Of a stretch of 64,000 nt of DNA, positions 21,953 to 31,380 are shown piece by piece. Within the stretch, counting starts at the first letter, position 1. Every line of letters begins with the position of its first letter. Under the pieces are notes generated by a model. The model made no database searches, was not told where the DNA came from, and saw only the letters and a list, made by a program, of their open reading frames with translations. The translations under genes were made by a program, and so were the position numbers. This stretch comes from Sophora flavescens (lineage: Eukaryota > Streptophyta > Magnoliopsida > Fabales > Fabaceae), in the NCBI GenBank assembly GCA_030762895.1, contig CM061065.1, positions 62,624,200 through 62,688,199 on the forward strand, written 5' to 3'.

Positions 21953-23712
21953 TTTTGGTAGTGGCTACAATCTCAAGAGGGGAGGGGGGGGGGGTGAATT
22001 GAGATATTGAAAACTTTTTCAACAATTTAGAACAAAACAATGTTTCTTTAAAGAAAATTGGTTTTCACTCAATTTTAATTCCCAAGAATCAGGTTATGGA
22101 ACAAATAATGATGACAAGAAGAATTATAAGTAGTAACAACAGATTTTAACACAGATTACAGATTAAAGATTCAAGTTAACAAGTATATGGAGTTTAGAGA
22201 TGAGAAGAACACGTAAATCGATTTATCCTGCTTCAACTACCTCCTCTGGTAAGCCTACATCCAGTCCCACACCTCTGTGGTTTTCTCCACTATAATCAGC
22301 AATTACACAATTCCAATTACAGCAACACAAGGATAACCTCCTTGCTCGAAAAATCACCAGAAAACACACTAGCTTTTCTATTCCCAAGGATCCCTTCTAT
22401 CCTTGTTCAAGCATAAGAGATACCCTCTCTTAGTCACACTAATTCACGAAAAAAATTGAGTATAAGAAAGACTCTAAAAGTCTGATTATACAAATTGAAG
22501 TTCTAATTAATATCACACTTTTCTCAGAGATGAAGCACTTTTGGATCTTTTGTAATTTCACAATCAGAATCAGTTAGGTTCATGAAAAGTGTTCCTTTGA
22601 TCCCTCTTTATATATGAGAAAAATTATAGCCGTTGGGATCATTTAAAACAGATTTGGATCTGATTTAATAAAATCTGCTTTCTTGATTCTTGTTCTTGAA
22701 ATGAGATTCTGTTGATCTTTGTAGAGTTTGCGTCCTTCTTGAAAAATAACCATTTCCATCTGAAAGGAGAGCCAAGTCTAATTGAAGAGTAAAATATCCG
22801 TTTCTATCTGAAAGAATAGCAAATAGCCGCATCCATTTTGCCACGTCAGTAGACGGGAGTGCTAACACAAGTTATTGGACGGATTCCAACTGGTAGACGA
22901 GCTTTATATGCCATGTTAGTGGACGAGCTCTCCTTTTTACTTCAGTAGACTCGTGCTTCTGTTAATTTTAGTAGACGAGCTCCAAGTGACACGTCAGCGG
23001 ACGAGCGCTTCTTGTTAGTTTTAGTGGACATGCTCTTCTTGTTAGACGAGCTATATGTTCCACATCAGCAGACGAGCTCCTCTGTTACTTTCAGTAGACG
23101 AGCTCCAAGTACTACGTCAGCGGACGAGCTCTTCTGTTACTTTGGTGGACGAGCTCCAAGTACCACATCAGCAGACGTGCTCTTCTTGTTGTACTTCAGT
23201 GGACGTGCTCTTCTTGTTGTACTTCAGTGGACGTGCTTTTGTTGTACTTCAGTGGACGCGCTTTTGTTGTTGTATTTCAATGGACGTGCTTTTGTTGTAC
23301 TTCAGTGGACGCACTTTTCTTGTTGTATTTTAGTGGACGCGCTTTTCTTGTTCTTCAGTGGACGCACTTTTCTTGTTGTATTTCAGTGGATGTGCTTTTG
23401 TTGTACTTCAGTGGACGTGCTCTTCTTGTTGTACTTCAGTGGACGCGCTCCAAATGGTACTTTAGTGGACGAGCTCTTTAGTTGTTCATTGGACGTCAGC
23501 TTTTTACTTTGTTGGACGTCATTCTTGGTTCACTTCATTGGACGAGCGCTTATATTTTCCCTGTGTTGGACGAGCGCTAGTTTTTCTTTGTTGGACGAGT
23601 GATCTTGCATGCAACTTAACACGAAATGAGTACGTAGTCAAAATTAAAAATCTTATGCAAAATAAACTTTGTTTGTCATACATCAAAACATGAATGAGGG
23701 CTTAGTCTTACA
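21953..23712 (-). mobile_element. Copia C 5' LTR, about 1760 bp, with internal minisatellite
   Basis: This is the partner of 14848-16573. On the minus strand it starts TGTAAGACTAAGCCC at 23712; its inner end has decayed from the expected ACA to AAA (plus strand TTTTTGGTAG against TGTTGGTAG). Scattered substitutions and small indels separate the two LTRs, including different G-tract lengths near 21977-21994. The minisatellite is repeated at about 22855-23605. The pair with AATAC on both sides shows a complete 8865-bp element at 14848-23712. Confidence 0.93.
22855..23605. repeat. GGACG-type minisatellite in copia C 5' LTR
   Basis: The same degenerate units as at 15760-16460, with one or a few units gained or lost. 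The core ttcagtggacgtgctcttct alternates with 'gttgtac'. Translations at 23012-23602 such as 'SGRAFVVLQWT' are artefacts of the repeat. Confidence 0.88.
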
Positions 23713-23717
23713 AATAC

Positions 23718-24570
23718 TGCAAACAAATATCCATAATTAATGAGATTCATCTTGTGGATCCAATATCTCATACTATTATAGGTCATTAAGGACACATCTT
23801 GAAGCAAAGACTCCTTAGATCAATCAAAATCTGCATATTACACCTTATTGTTTGCTAACATGTTTGTTAAGTGTGTAGGTAGAGAGGACATAGTCGATTA
23901 GGATAATCGATTATGCCAAGATAAAAATTCAGTTCTCAAAACAGAGAAACACTAATCGATTACAGGAATCAATTATGACATTACTGGATCCTCGATTATG
24001 CCACACCAGATCCTTGAGCAGTCCTGACAGAGGAGCAATAATCGATCATAGGAATCGATTATTTCATGAATCCCATTCCAGAAAGCAGATATTCGATTAA
24101 ATAATCGATTATTGGTCAAAATGGTTATTAGATAAGCTTTCATACTAATTACTTCAATTCTTATCCTTCCTGGCATTTTTGCTTCTGCACACATATATGA
24201 TATATGCATGTCATGGCTTATATCTCAGACTTAAAATCGACTACTACTTTAGTGGATATATGCCTTATTAAAATTATAATAATTTTCCCGCTTTTTGATA
24301 ATGACAAAAAGGGGGAGAGTTTCATGAGTGCATGCTTAAGGGGGAGATAAATTTGAATTCGCAAATCTTCTGTTGATTGCATACTTGGGGGGGGGGGGGG
24401 GGGGTAAAGCAAAATTATGAAATGAAATATATATTTATTGCTTGCTCTAATTGCATAAAGTAAGGGGCAGTAGAGCAAAATTAAAATGTATGATATATTT
24501 TATTGCTCTAACTCTATCTTTTAGAAATTCCCTCGTGAGATATTTGTCATCATCAAAAAGGGGGAGTTTG
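23718..24570 (+). other. Element B 3' noncoding region with polypurine tracts
   Basis: B resumes after the nested copia C. AATCGATT-type palindromes lie at 23890-24110. From 24296 come GATGACAAAAAGGGGGAGA-like sequence (24296-24318), AAGGGGGAGATAA (24338-24350), a run of 18 G at about 24387-24404, and finally CAAAAAGGGGGAGTTTG (24554-24570) directly before the LTR, which is the working polypurine tract. No protein-coding frame is supported. Confidence 0.8.
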
Positions 24571-26092
24571 TGGATATATGCCTTGATAGGTATTCTTGTT
24601 TTGATGATGAGCAAAAGGGAAATTTCAAGTTCAAGGACCAACACGCAAATTCAAGTCTAAAGGACCAAATTGCAAAAAGCATGAAAAGGATCAAACAAGC
24701 AAATACGGGGTTAAGGGAATTTTCCTTTACTGTATTGATTGTTTTAGTAAAAGCGTGTAAATGGTAAGTAAAGCTCTCCAGCTAAAATTGGTCACACACA
24801 CACACACAAATAAAATGAGCTAACAAAATAAAACTTAAAGAGGCTTTCAAACTTGATTGAGAAATTAACTTCAACCTTTAAGCTTTACTATTTTAAATTA
24901 TCAGGCTCTATTAAAAAGGCCTTAATGAGTGATTTATTGTAGAGCCATTATGATTTTCAAAACCTAAACCCAGAGAGGCAATAATCGATTACTATAATCG
25001 ATTATGCTATGCTTAAATAGGCTTCAATGTGCTTAATCGAGTATTAATTACTTCTAGCCGTTGAGTTTGAATTTGAAAAACAAATAATCGATTATGAGAT
25101 AATAGAAATCGATTATACATTTTTGAGAGACAAACAATGAATAGATAATCGATTAAAATAATCAATTATCACTATCAGACAAACAAATGGACCTTATACA
25201 GAGAACTAGTAATCGATTATGACCCGTCTGTTCCAAGGCGCATTTTTAAAATGAGTTAAAATAATCGATTATACCTTTTAAATAATCGATTACTGTGCAA
25301 AGAAAATAAGTTTCAACATGGACTTGACCTAAATTCTCTAAAAACTATATAAGGAGAACTTAGGCAAGTTTGAAAAAGAGAGAACTCTGCTACTCTTACA
25401 CTTGTGATCATTTTCTTATCTCTATTCTCTCTAAATCACTTTCACTCATACACTTTAATCAAAACATAACCTTGAGAGAGATTTACTCCATATAGGTTCC
25501 TTTGTAACTTGTGCTTCAATTTCTTTTAGCAGCACTATTAAGAGTGCATACTGTTGGTAAGAGTCGGATTGACTCAAACCTCTTTTGGTTACCATTCTTA
25601 CAAGAGAGGGTATATCACTTGTAAGGGATTAGTGCGTGTGATTCCACTCTAAAGGTTCTAGCTACGCCTATTTAAAAGCTAGGGATTTGAGACTCTGTTG
25701 CTGGGGGATTGTATGTCTCTGGTCTGTGAGGAGTTCTCGTTATTGTAAAAGTTCTAGCTGCTCCTATTTAAAAGCTAGGGATTGAGTGAAAACCCTTGGC
25801 GGTATTGCCTTAGGGACTAGACGTAGGCCATATGGGTAGTCTGTGGTCGAACCAGGATATATCGTTGTGTTCATCTTCTTATCCCCCATCTTTTTACATT
25901 TCCACTATTTTAATTATCGCATTTTAATTTCAAACGTTTTATTTTTATGAAGCATCTTAATTCGAAAATAACTATTTATCCGTTGCAAATTCTATTTAAA
26001 GTTTAAAAGGGTTTTGAGTTATTGAAAAAGTTTTCATTTTTATTTAAAACCCAATTCACCCCCCCTCTTGGGTATGGTTGCCACGACCGACA
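24571..26092 (+). mobile_element. SIRE-like element B 3' LTR, about 1522 bp
   Basis: This is a near copy of 7851-9342, beginning TGGATATATGCCTTGA. It keeps more AATCGATT motifs than the other LTR (24980-25290), where several have mutated, for example 'aatcgattac' here against 'aatagattac'. It ends 'ttgccacgaccgaca' after the C tract, where the other LTR has 'ttcccaaca'. TA repeats of the G LTR follow. Together the LTRs define B as 7851-26092, about 9.4 kb once copia C is removed. Confidence 0.9.
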
Positions 26093-26595
26093 TATATATA
26101 TATATATAATACTTATATATGAATGTTGTATATTTCTATGCTATGTTGTATATTCATCTTGCTTCCCATCTCCATGTTGATGTGTTTATATGTTTTCTTA
26201 CACCTCGTTTTCTCTGTTTCTTGTTTGGCATGTATCGTTAATGCAGAGGACGGCGAGCAGTCAGGAGAGGAGTGACTCTGAGGAGCCGCGACTCTTAGTT
26301 AGGATTTGAGTTGTTTCTAGTCGGTAGATTGTTTAATTTCAGTTGTATTCCGAGGATTTATTTCCGGAATGGTTATACCAGCTCTATATGTGATATCGGG
26401 GTTGGGTTATGTTTTGTTTATGTTATGTTTTATTTTCGTTTAAAACTTGGTTATTTTCCGCGTTGTGAACTAGTTCGTGTGGGACTGTTCTACCCATGAA
26501 CCTTTTCATTTCAATTAAATGAATATGCATGTTTTTATATTTTGTATCTTTACCTTTTAATGCTTTATATAACATGCGGGATAGAGAGTGTCACA
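26093..26595 (+). mobile_element. Chromovirus G 5' LTR, right piece
   Basis: After the TA repeat the sequence 'tacttatatatgaatgttg' onward matches the G 3' LTR from about 36745. It includes 'gaggacggcgagcagtcagg', 'gagtgactctgaggagccgcg' and the LTR end GAGTGTCACA. The primer site follows, so this is the inner end of the 5' LTR. Confidence 0.9.
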
Positions 26596-26600
26596 TTTAG

Positions 26601-26615
26601 TGGTATCAGAGCAGG
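26601..26615 (+). promoter_or_regulatory. Chromovirus G primer-binding site
   Basis: TGGTATCAGAGCAGG lies 5 bp after the LTR end, complementary to an initiator methionine tRNA 3' end as in Tekay/Del chromoviruses. Confidence 0.92.
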
Positions 26616-26771
26616 CCTGTCCTATTAGGTCGTGGTATGATTCTGTTGTGTGCTCTTGTTTGAATTGTCTATACTTGTTATAGTCAACGATGCTTAAAGT
26701 TAGAAGCCTGTAGCTTTTACCTGCTTAAGTTCTTTGTATTTAATGGCTGATTTGGACATTTACAGGAACTC

Positions 26772-27790
26772 ATGGCAGGTAGAGTCAGGAACGATCAGGC
26801 AATCGCTGACGCGTTGGCACTCCTTGCTAATGATAGGGCAGGTTTAGAATCATAACAACAGGGGACAGACATAATTTTAGGGTCTCGACAAGTTCCAGCG
26901 AAATAATCCGTCATCCTTCAGAGGAGCTTATGACCCAGAGGGTGCCCTGTTGTGGATGAGGGAGATAGAGAAGATCTTCCATGCCATGGACTGCAATGAT
27001 CAGCAACGGGTTATCTTTGTTACTTTTATGCTCACTGAGGAGGCTGAGCACTGGTGGGAGAACTGCCGACATAGGATGATGACTGAGGGGATAACTGTCA
27101 CATAGGCCGTTTTCAAAGAGAGTTTTTTGGAGAAATACTTCCCTACAGACATCCGTATAAGAAAGAAATGGAGTTTTTGTCCTTTAATCAAGGGAACATG
27201 TCTGTGGGAGTGTATGCAGCAAAGTTTGAGGAGCTGGCTAGGTACTACACTCCGTATCAGCATACAGCCAATGAACGCTCCAAGTGTGTCAAATTTGAGG
27301 ACGGACTTCGCCCAGAGATCAAGCGGGTGATTAGTTATTAGGAGATAAGAGTCTTCCCAACCATGGTGAACAAATTTAGGATCTTTGAGGATACCTACAA
27401 GTCTAGAGTGGCCAGTTTCAGAGGTTCGGATAGCCAGAGCAGCAAGAAGACTGAGCAGAAAGATAAGGACAAGTAGCGCTATGCTCCAGCCGGCAGGGAC
27501 TTCAAACAGAGTGGCAGGAAGCCACAGTTCTCTTATGATAGGTCCAGAGGTGGGAACTCCAGTACCCCTAGACCCATGAAGAACGACAAGTGCGGCTCAC
27601 CGACTACACTACCTAGTGCAAGGAACCAGACATCATATGCTTTAGGTGTGGCAAGTCTGGCCAGATCAGTCGGGAGTGTGGAGGAGCAAAGTCAGAGCCT
27701 CCAAGTACTAGCAAGAGTCAGTAGTCTCAGGCCAATCGACTGAAGACCACTGAGAGAGTCTTTACTCTTAGTGGAGCTGAGGCCTCAGAG
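26772..27790 (+). pseudogene. Chromovirus G gag, broken
   Basis: The ATG at 26772 opens MAGRVRNDQAIADALA, but a TAA ends it after 27 codons. Later frames give FQRNNPSSFRGAYDPEGA and MREIEKIFHAMDC, the core of Ty3/gypsy gag, then EEAEHWWENC, VYAAKFEELARYYTPY and KFEDGLRPEIKRVI. The zinc knuckle near 27638-27679 reads CFRCGKSGQISREC: the His of CCHC has become Gln. Several stops are TAG or TAA where Gln or Trp is expected. Gag normally forms the particle and binds RNA. A short spacer with no feature precedes it (26616-26771). Confidence 0.88.
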
Positions 27791-27799
27791 TCCGATGAC

Positions 27800-28080
27800 T
27801 TGATCCAAGGTATGTGCTTAATTGATGGGACTCCTTTAACTGTCTTGTATGATTCGGGTGCTACACACTCGTTTATATCACATGATAGGGTCAAGAGTTT
27901 AAAATTACATGTTACCTTTCTTGAGTATGATTTGATTTTTTCCACACCTACAAACAAACCTGTTCTCACTTCTTATGCATGCAAGAACTGACATATTACC
28001 ATTGATGGTAAAGCCTTTATTGTTGATCTTGTATGCCAACCTTTAAAATACATTGATGTTATTCTTGGCATGGACTAGTT
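27800..28080 (+). pseudogene. Chromovirus G aspartic protease, broken
   Basis: The reading GMCLIDGTPLTVLYDSGATHSF contains the catalytic D-S-G-A. It runs on to a TGA near 27989, and the same frame then continues HITIDGKAFIVDLVCQPL and VILGMD, with TAG in place of the expected Trp after GMD. The order and spacing are those of plant chromovirus protease, between gag and RT. Confidence 0.88.
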
Positions 28081-29120
28081 ATCTTCCAACCACGTCCTTA
28101 TGAATTGTTTTGATAAGACCTTAATTTTTGGCACTCCTGTGGTATCTAAGGATCCTAGATTTCTCTCTGCCAACCAAGTCAAAGCTTCGATGAAAGATGA
28201 AGCCCAAGTGTACATGATGCTAGCTTCCCTGGAAGTAGAGAGCCATCCTGATGTTGGAAGTGTGCCTGTTGTGTAGGAATTTCCTGAAGTGTTCCCGGGG
28301 GATGTTTATAACTTTCCCCCAGAGAGAGATGTTGAGTTTACCATAGATTTAGTGCCTAGCACCGGGCCTATATCCATAGCACCCTATAGAATGTCTCCTC
28401 TAGAGCTAGCTAAGTTGAAGGAACAGATAGAGGACCTGATGAAGAAACAGTTCATTAGGCCTAGCATATCCCCATGGGGAGCGCCAGTGTTGTTGGTGAA
28501 GAAGAAGGATGGTAGCATGAGGTTGTGTGTCGACTACCGGCAGCTCAACAAGGTGACCATTAAGAATCAATATCCCCTCCCTAGGATTGATGACCTTATG
28601 GACCAGTTGATAGGAGCTTGTGTCTTCTCTAAGATAGATTTGAGGTCAGTGTACCATCAGATTCGGGTTAAGTATGAGGACATCCCGAAGACACCGTTTA
28701 GCACACGTTAAGGTCAATAGGAGTACTTGGTTATGCCCTTTGGTGTGACCAATGCTCCTACTGTGTTCATGGACTACATGAACAAGACCTTTCACCCTTA
28801 CTTGGATAAGTTTGTGGTGGTTTTCATAGATGCCATCTTAGTGTACTCCAAGACCAAGGAAGAACATGAGGATCACTTGAGGGTTGTCTTGCAAACCATT
28901 AAGGAAAAGCAGTTGTATGCTAAGTTGTCTAAGTGTGCGTTTTGGTTAGAGGAGGTGAACTTCTTTGGACATGTCATCTCTAAGGGTGGCATAGCCGTGG
29001 ACCCGGCTAAGGTTGAGACGGTGCTCCAGTGGGAAGCACCAAAGTCAGTGACCAAGATTAGGAGTTTCTTAGGTTTAACATGATACTAAAGGAGGTTTAT
29101 AGAATGTTTCTCTAAGATAT
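28081..29120 (+). pseudogene. Chromovirus G reverse transcriptase with altered active site
   Basis: After a linker and a TAG before EFPEVFPGDV, the RT shows VLLVKKKDGSMRLCVDYRQL, YPLPRIDDLMDQL, FSKIDLRSVYHQIRV and VMPFGVTNAPTVFMD. The catalytic box reads FIDAILVYSK near 28823-28852: the usual FIDDILVYSK has lost its second Asp to Ala. It continues to GHVISKGGIAVDP and IRSFLGLT. Stops occur after TPFSTR and after SFLGLT. This RT cannot be active as read. Confidence 0.92.
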
Positions 29121-29545
29121 CTTTACCCTTGACCTGTCTCACCAAGAAGGGACAATTCTTTGTGTGGGACTCTAAGTGTGAATAGAGTTTCCAAACCTTA
29201 AAGGATAGGTTGACATCAGTACTAGTGTTGGTTTTGCCAGACCCTAGCAAACCTTTCGTAGTTTACTGTGATGCTTCTAATCAAGGGTTAGGTGGTGTGT
29301 TGTTGCAGAATGGTAAGGTAGTAAGGTTTGAGGTCTTTAGTGATCATAAGAGTTTAAAATACCTTTTTGACCAGATGAAGTTGAATATGAGGCAGCGTAG
29401 GTGGATGGATTTTCTTAAGGATTATGAATTTGAGTTGACCAACCACCCAGGAAAAGCCAATATAGTGACAGATGCCTTAAGTAGGAAAACCTTGCACGTC
29501 TCCGCTTTGATGGTTAGGGAGATGGATCTGATTGAGGAGTCCTGA
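29121..29545 (+). pseudogene. Chromovirus G RNase H domain, broken
   Basis: The reading has LTKKGQFFVWDSKCE then a TAG, then the RNase H core FVVYCDASNQGLGGVL (first catalytic Asp), VFSDHKSLKYLFDQ and HPGKANIVTDALSRK. The segment between VLLQ and EVFSDHK, which normally includes 'ASRQLK' and the catalytic Glu, is mostly missing, so there is an internal deletion near 29310. Confidence 0.9.
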
Positions 29546-30863
29546 GTTTAGCTTGGGAAGTTACCCCTAAGAGCATTAAGCTTGGAACCTTGAAGGTTAC
29601 CAACAGTTTGATGGACCAGATTAAAGAGGGCCAAAAGTTAGATTAGTTTCTCTTAGACAAGAGAGAGTTGCTTGCTCAGGGTAGAAACCTTAGTTTTAAG
29701 GAAGGAAGTGATGGAATTTTGAGGTTTAAGGATAGAGTTTGTATACCAGATGTTCCTGAGCTTAGAAAGTTGATCCTTGAGGAAGGACATAAGAGTGGTT
29801 TGAGTGTGTACCCAGGTGCCACCAAGATGTACCAGGATCCTAAGTGCATGTTTTGGTGGCCCAGGATGAAAAAGGATCTAGCTGAGTTTGTCTATGCGTG
29901 GTTAGGGTGCCAGAAGGCCAAGATAGAACACCAAAAGCCTTCAGGTAAGTTACAATCTTTAAGTATCCCAGAATGGAAATGGGATAATATATTTATGGAT
30001 TTTGTGTCTGGACTCCCTATGACTCCAGCTGGTCGTGATACCATACGGGTTGTTGTGGATAGATTGACTAAGCCTGTCCATTTCATCCCTATGACATGGA
30101 ATATCCTTTAGAGAGGTTGACTAGGTTTTACATCAAAGAGATTGTTAGGCTACATAGTGTAACCTCTAGCATAGTGTCAAATAGAGACCCTAGATTTACC
30201 TCTGGGTTCTAGAATAGTTTGCATGAGGCTTTAGGGACAAAGCTTAGGCAAAGTTCAGCTTATCACCCATAGACTGATGGTCAGTCTGAGAGAACCATCC
30301 AGTCCTTAGAGGACTTGCTTAGAGCTTGTATGCTAGAACAGTTTGGTAGTTGGGACAAGTTTTTGCCCCTGATAGAGTTCACCTACAACAACAGCTTCCA
30401 TTCCAGTATTGGGGTGACACCTTATGAAGCTCATTATGGGAGGAGATGTAAGACACCCTTGTGTTGGAGTGAATCTGGTGACAATATGGTGCTAGGACCT
30501 GAGATAGTGCAAGAAACAACAGAAAAAGTGAGGATGATTCAGGAAAAGATGAGAGTGGCACAAAGTCGGCAAAAGAGCTACCTTGACAAAAGGACGATGG
30601 CTCTCTAATTCCAGGAAGGTGATAATGTGTTTTTGAGAGTTATCCCGACAACTGGGGTTGGTAGAGTGATGAAAGGAAGGAAACTTACTCCTAGATTCAT
30701 TGGTCCTTACCAAATTATAAAAAGAGTCGGCGAAGTCGCCTACCAAATAGCCTTACCACCGTTCTTGTCCAACCTTCATAATATTTTTCATGTGTCTCAA
30801 CTCAAAAAGTATATTCATGACCCTGGTCACGTGATAGTACTCGACGCGATACAATTAAAATAG
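29546..30863 (+). pseudogene. Chromovirus G integrase, broken
   Basis: The zinc-binding region reads GHKSGLSVYPGATKMYQ and WWPRMKKDLAEFVYAWLGCQ: the second His (normally HPG) is Tyr, and the first Cys of CxxC is Trp. The core has NIFMDFVSGLP (first Asp), SNRDPRFTSGF (second Asp) and DGQSERTIQSLEDLL (Glu). TAG replaces the expected Gln of HPQTDGQ and the residue after TSGF. The C-terminal part has GVTPYEAHYGRRCKTPLCW and LTPRFIGPYQIIKRVGEVAY, HNIFHVSQLKKYIHDPGHVI. This end is diagnostic of Tekay/Del chromoviruses. Confidence 0.92.
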
Positions 30864-31040
30864 AACTTGACATTTGAGGTATTACCCCTTCGAGTCTAGG
30901 ATAGGAGGGCGAAGCAGCTAATAGGCCCGGAGATTCCTTTGGTTAAGGTTGTTTGGAGTGGGGCTACTGAGGAAAGTGCTACATGGGAGCTGAAAAGAAA
31001 GATGATGGAAGCATACCCGTACATTTTCAATCGAGGTGAG
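30864..31040 (+). pseudogene. Chromodomain-like C-terminus of chromovirus G integrase
   Basis: After a TAG, the same frame reads LTFEVLPLRV, a further TAG, then RRAKQLIGPEIPLVKVVWSG and ESATWELKRKMMEAYPYIF. The 'VKVxWxG...EExTWE' pattern is the chromodomain found at the integrase end of plant chromoviruses, thought to steer insertion to heterochromatin. Confidence 0.85.
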
Positions 31041-31080
31041 TAGAAATTTCGAAGATGGAATTTTTATAAGGGGGTGGAAT
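31041..31080 (+). promoter_or_regulatory. Chromovirus G polypurine tract
   Basis: ATAAGGGGGTGGAAT ends at 31080, immediately before the TGTAACAC of the 3' LTR. It is the plus-strand primer site. Confidence 0.88.
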
Positions 31081-31380
31081 TGTAACACTTCGTTTTTCGT
31101 TAAGTGCTTATATGTATGCTTGTTTGGTTGTTTAAGCTTTAGGAATTAGTTTAGAATTGTTGGTTAAGGGCTAAGTCGGATTTTTAGCCTTGAAATCCCT
31201 TTCTGGTACATGAGCATGGTCATGCTCATGTCCAACACGTCCGTGCTTAGGATCGGACGTGTCTCATTGACACAGAGTCGAGCACGCCCGTGCTCAACTA
31301 GGAGCACGATCGTGCTCAAAGGCCAGTCACGCCTCGGAGGCGCTAAGTTGAGCACACCCGTGCTCAACAAGGAGCACGAC
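31081..31380 (+). mobile_element. Chromovirus G 3' LTR, first piece
   Basis: It starts TGTAACACTTCGTTTTTCGT and is closely similar to the solo LTR start at 49125. It contains several GAGCACGnnCGTGCTC-type inverted repeats (31205-31380). It stops inside one of these palindromes at the target duplication ACGAC (31376-31380), where solo LTR D is inserted. Confidence 0.92.
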
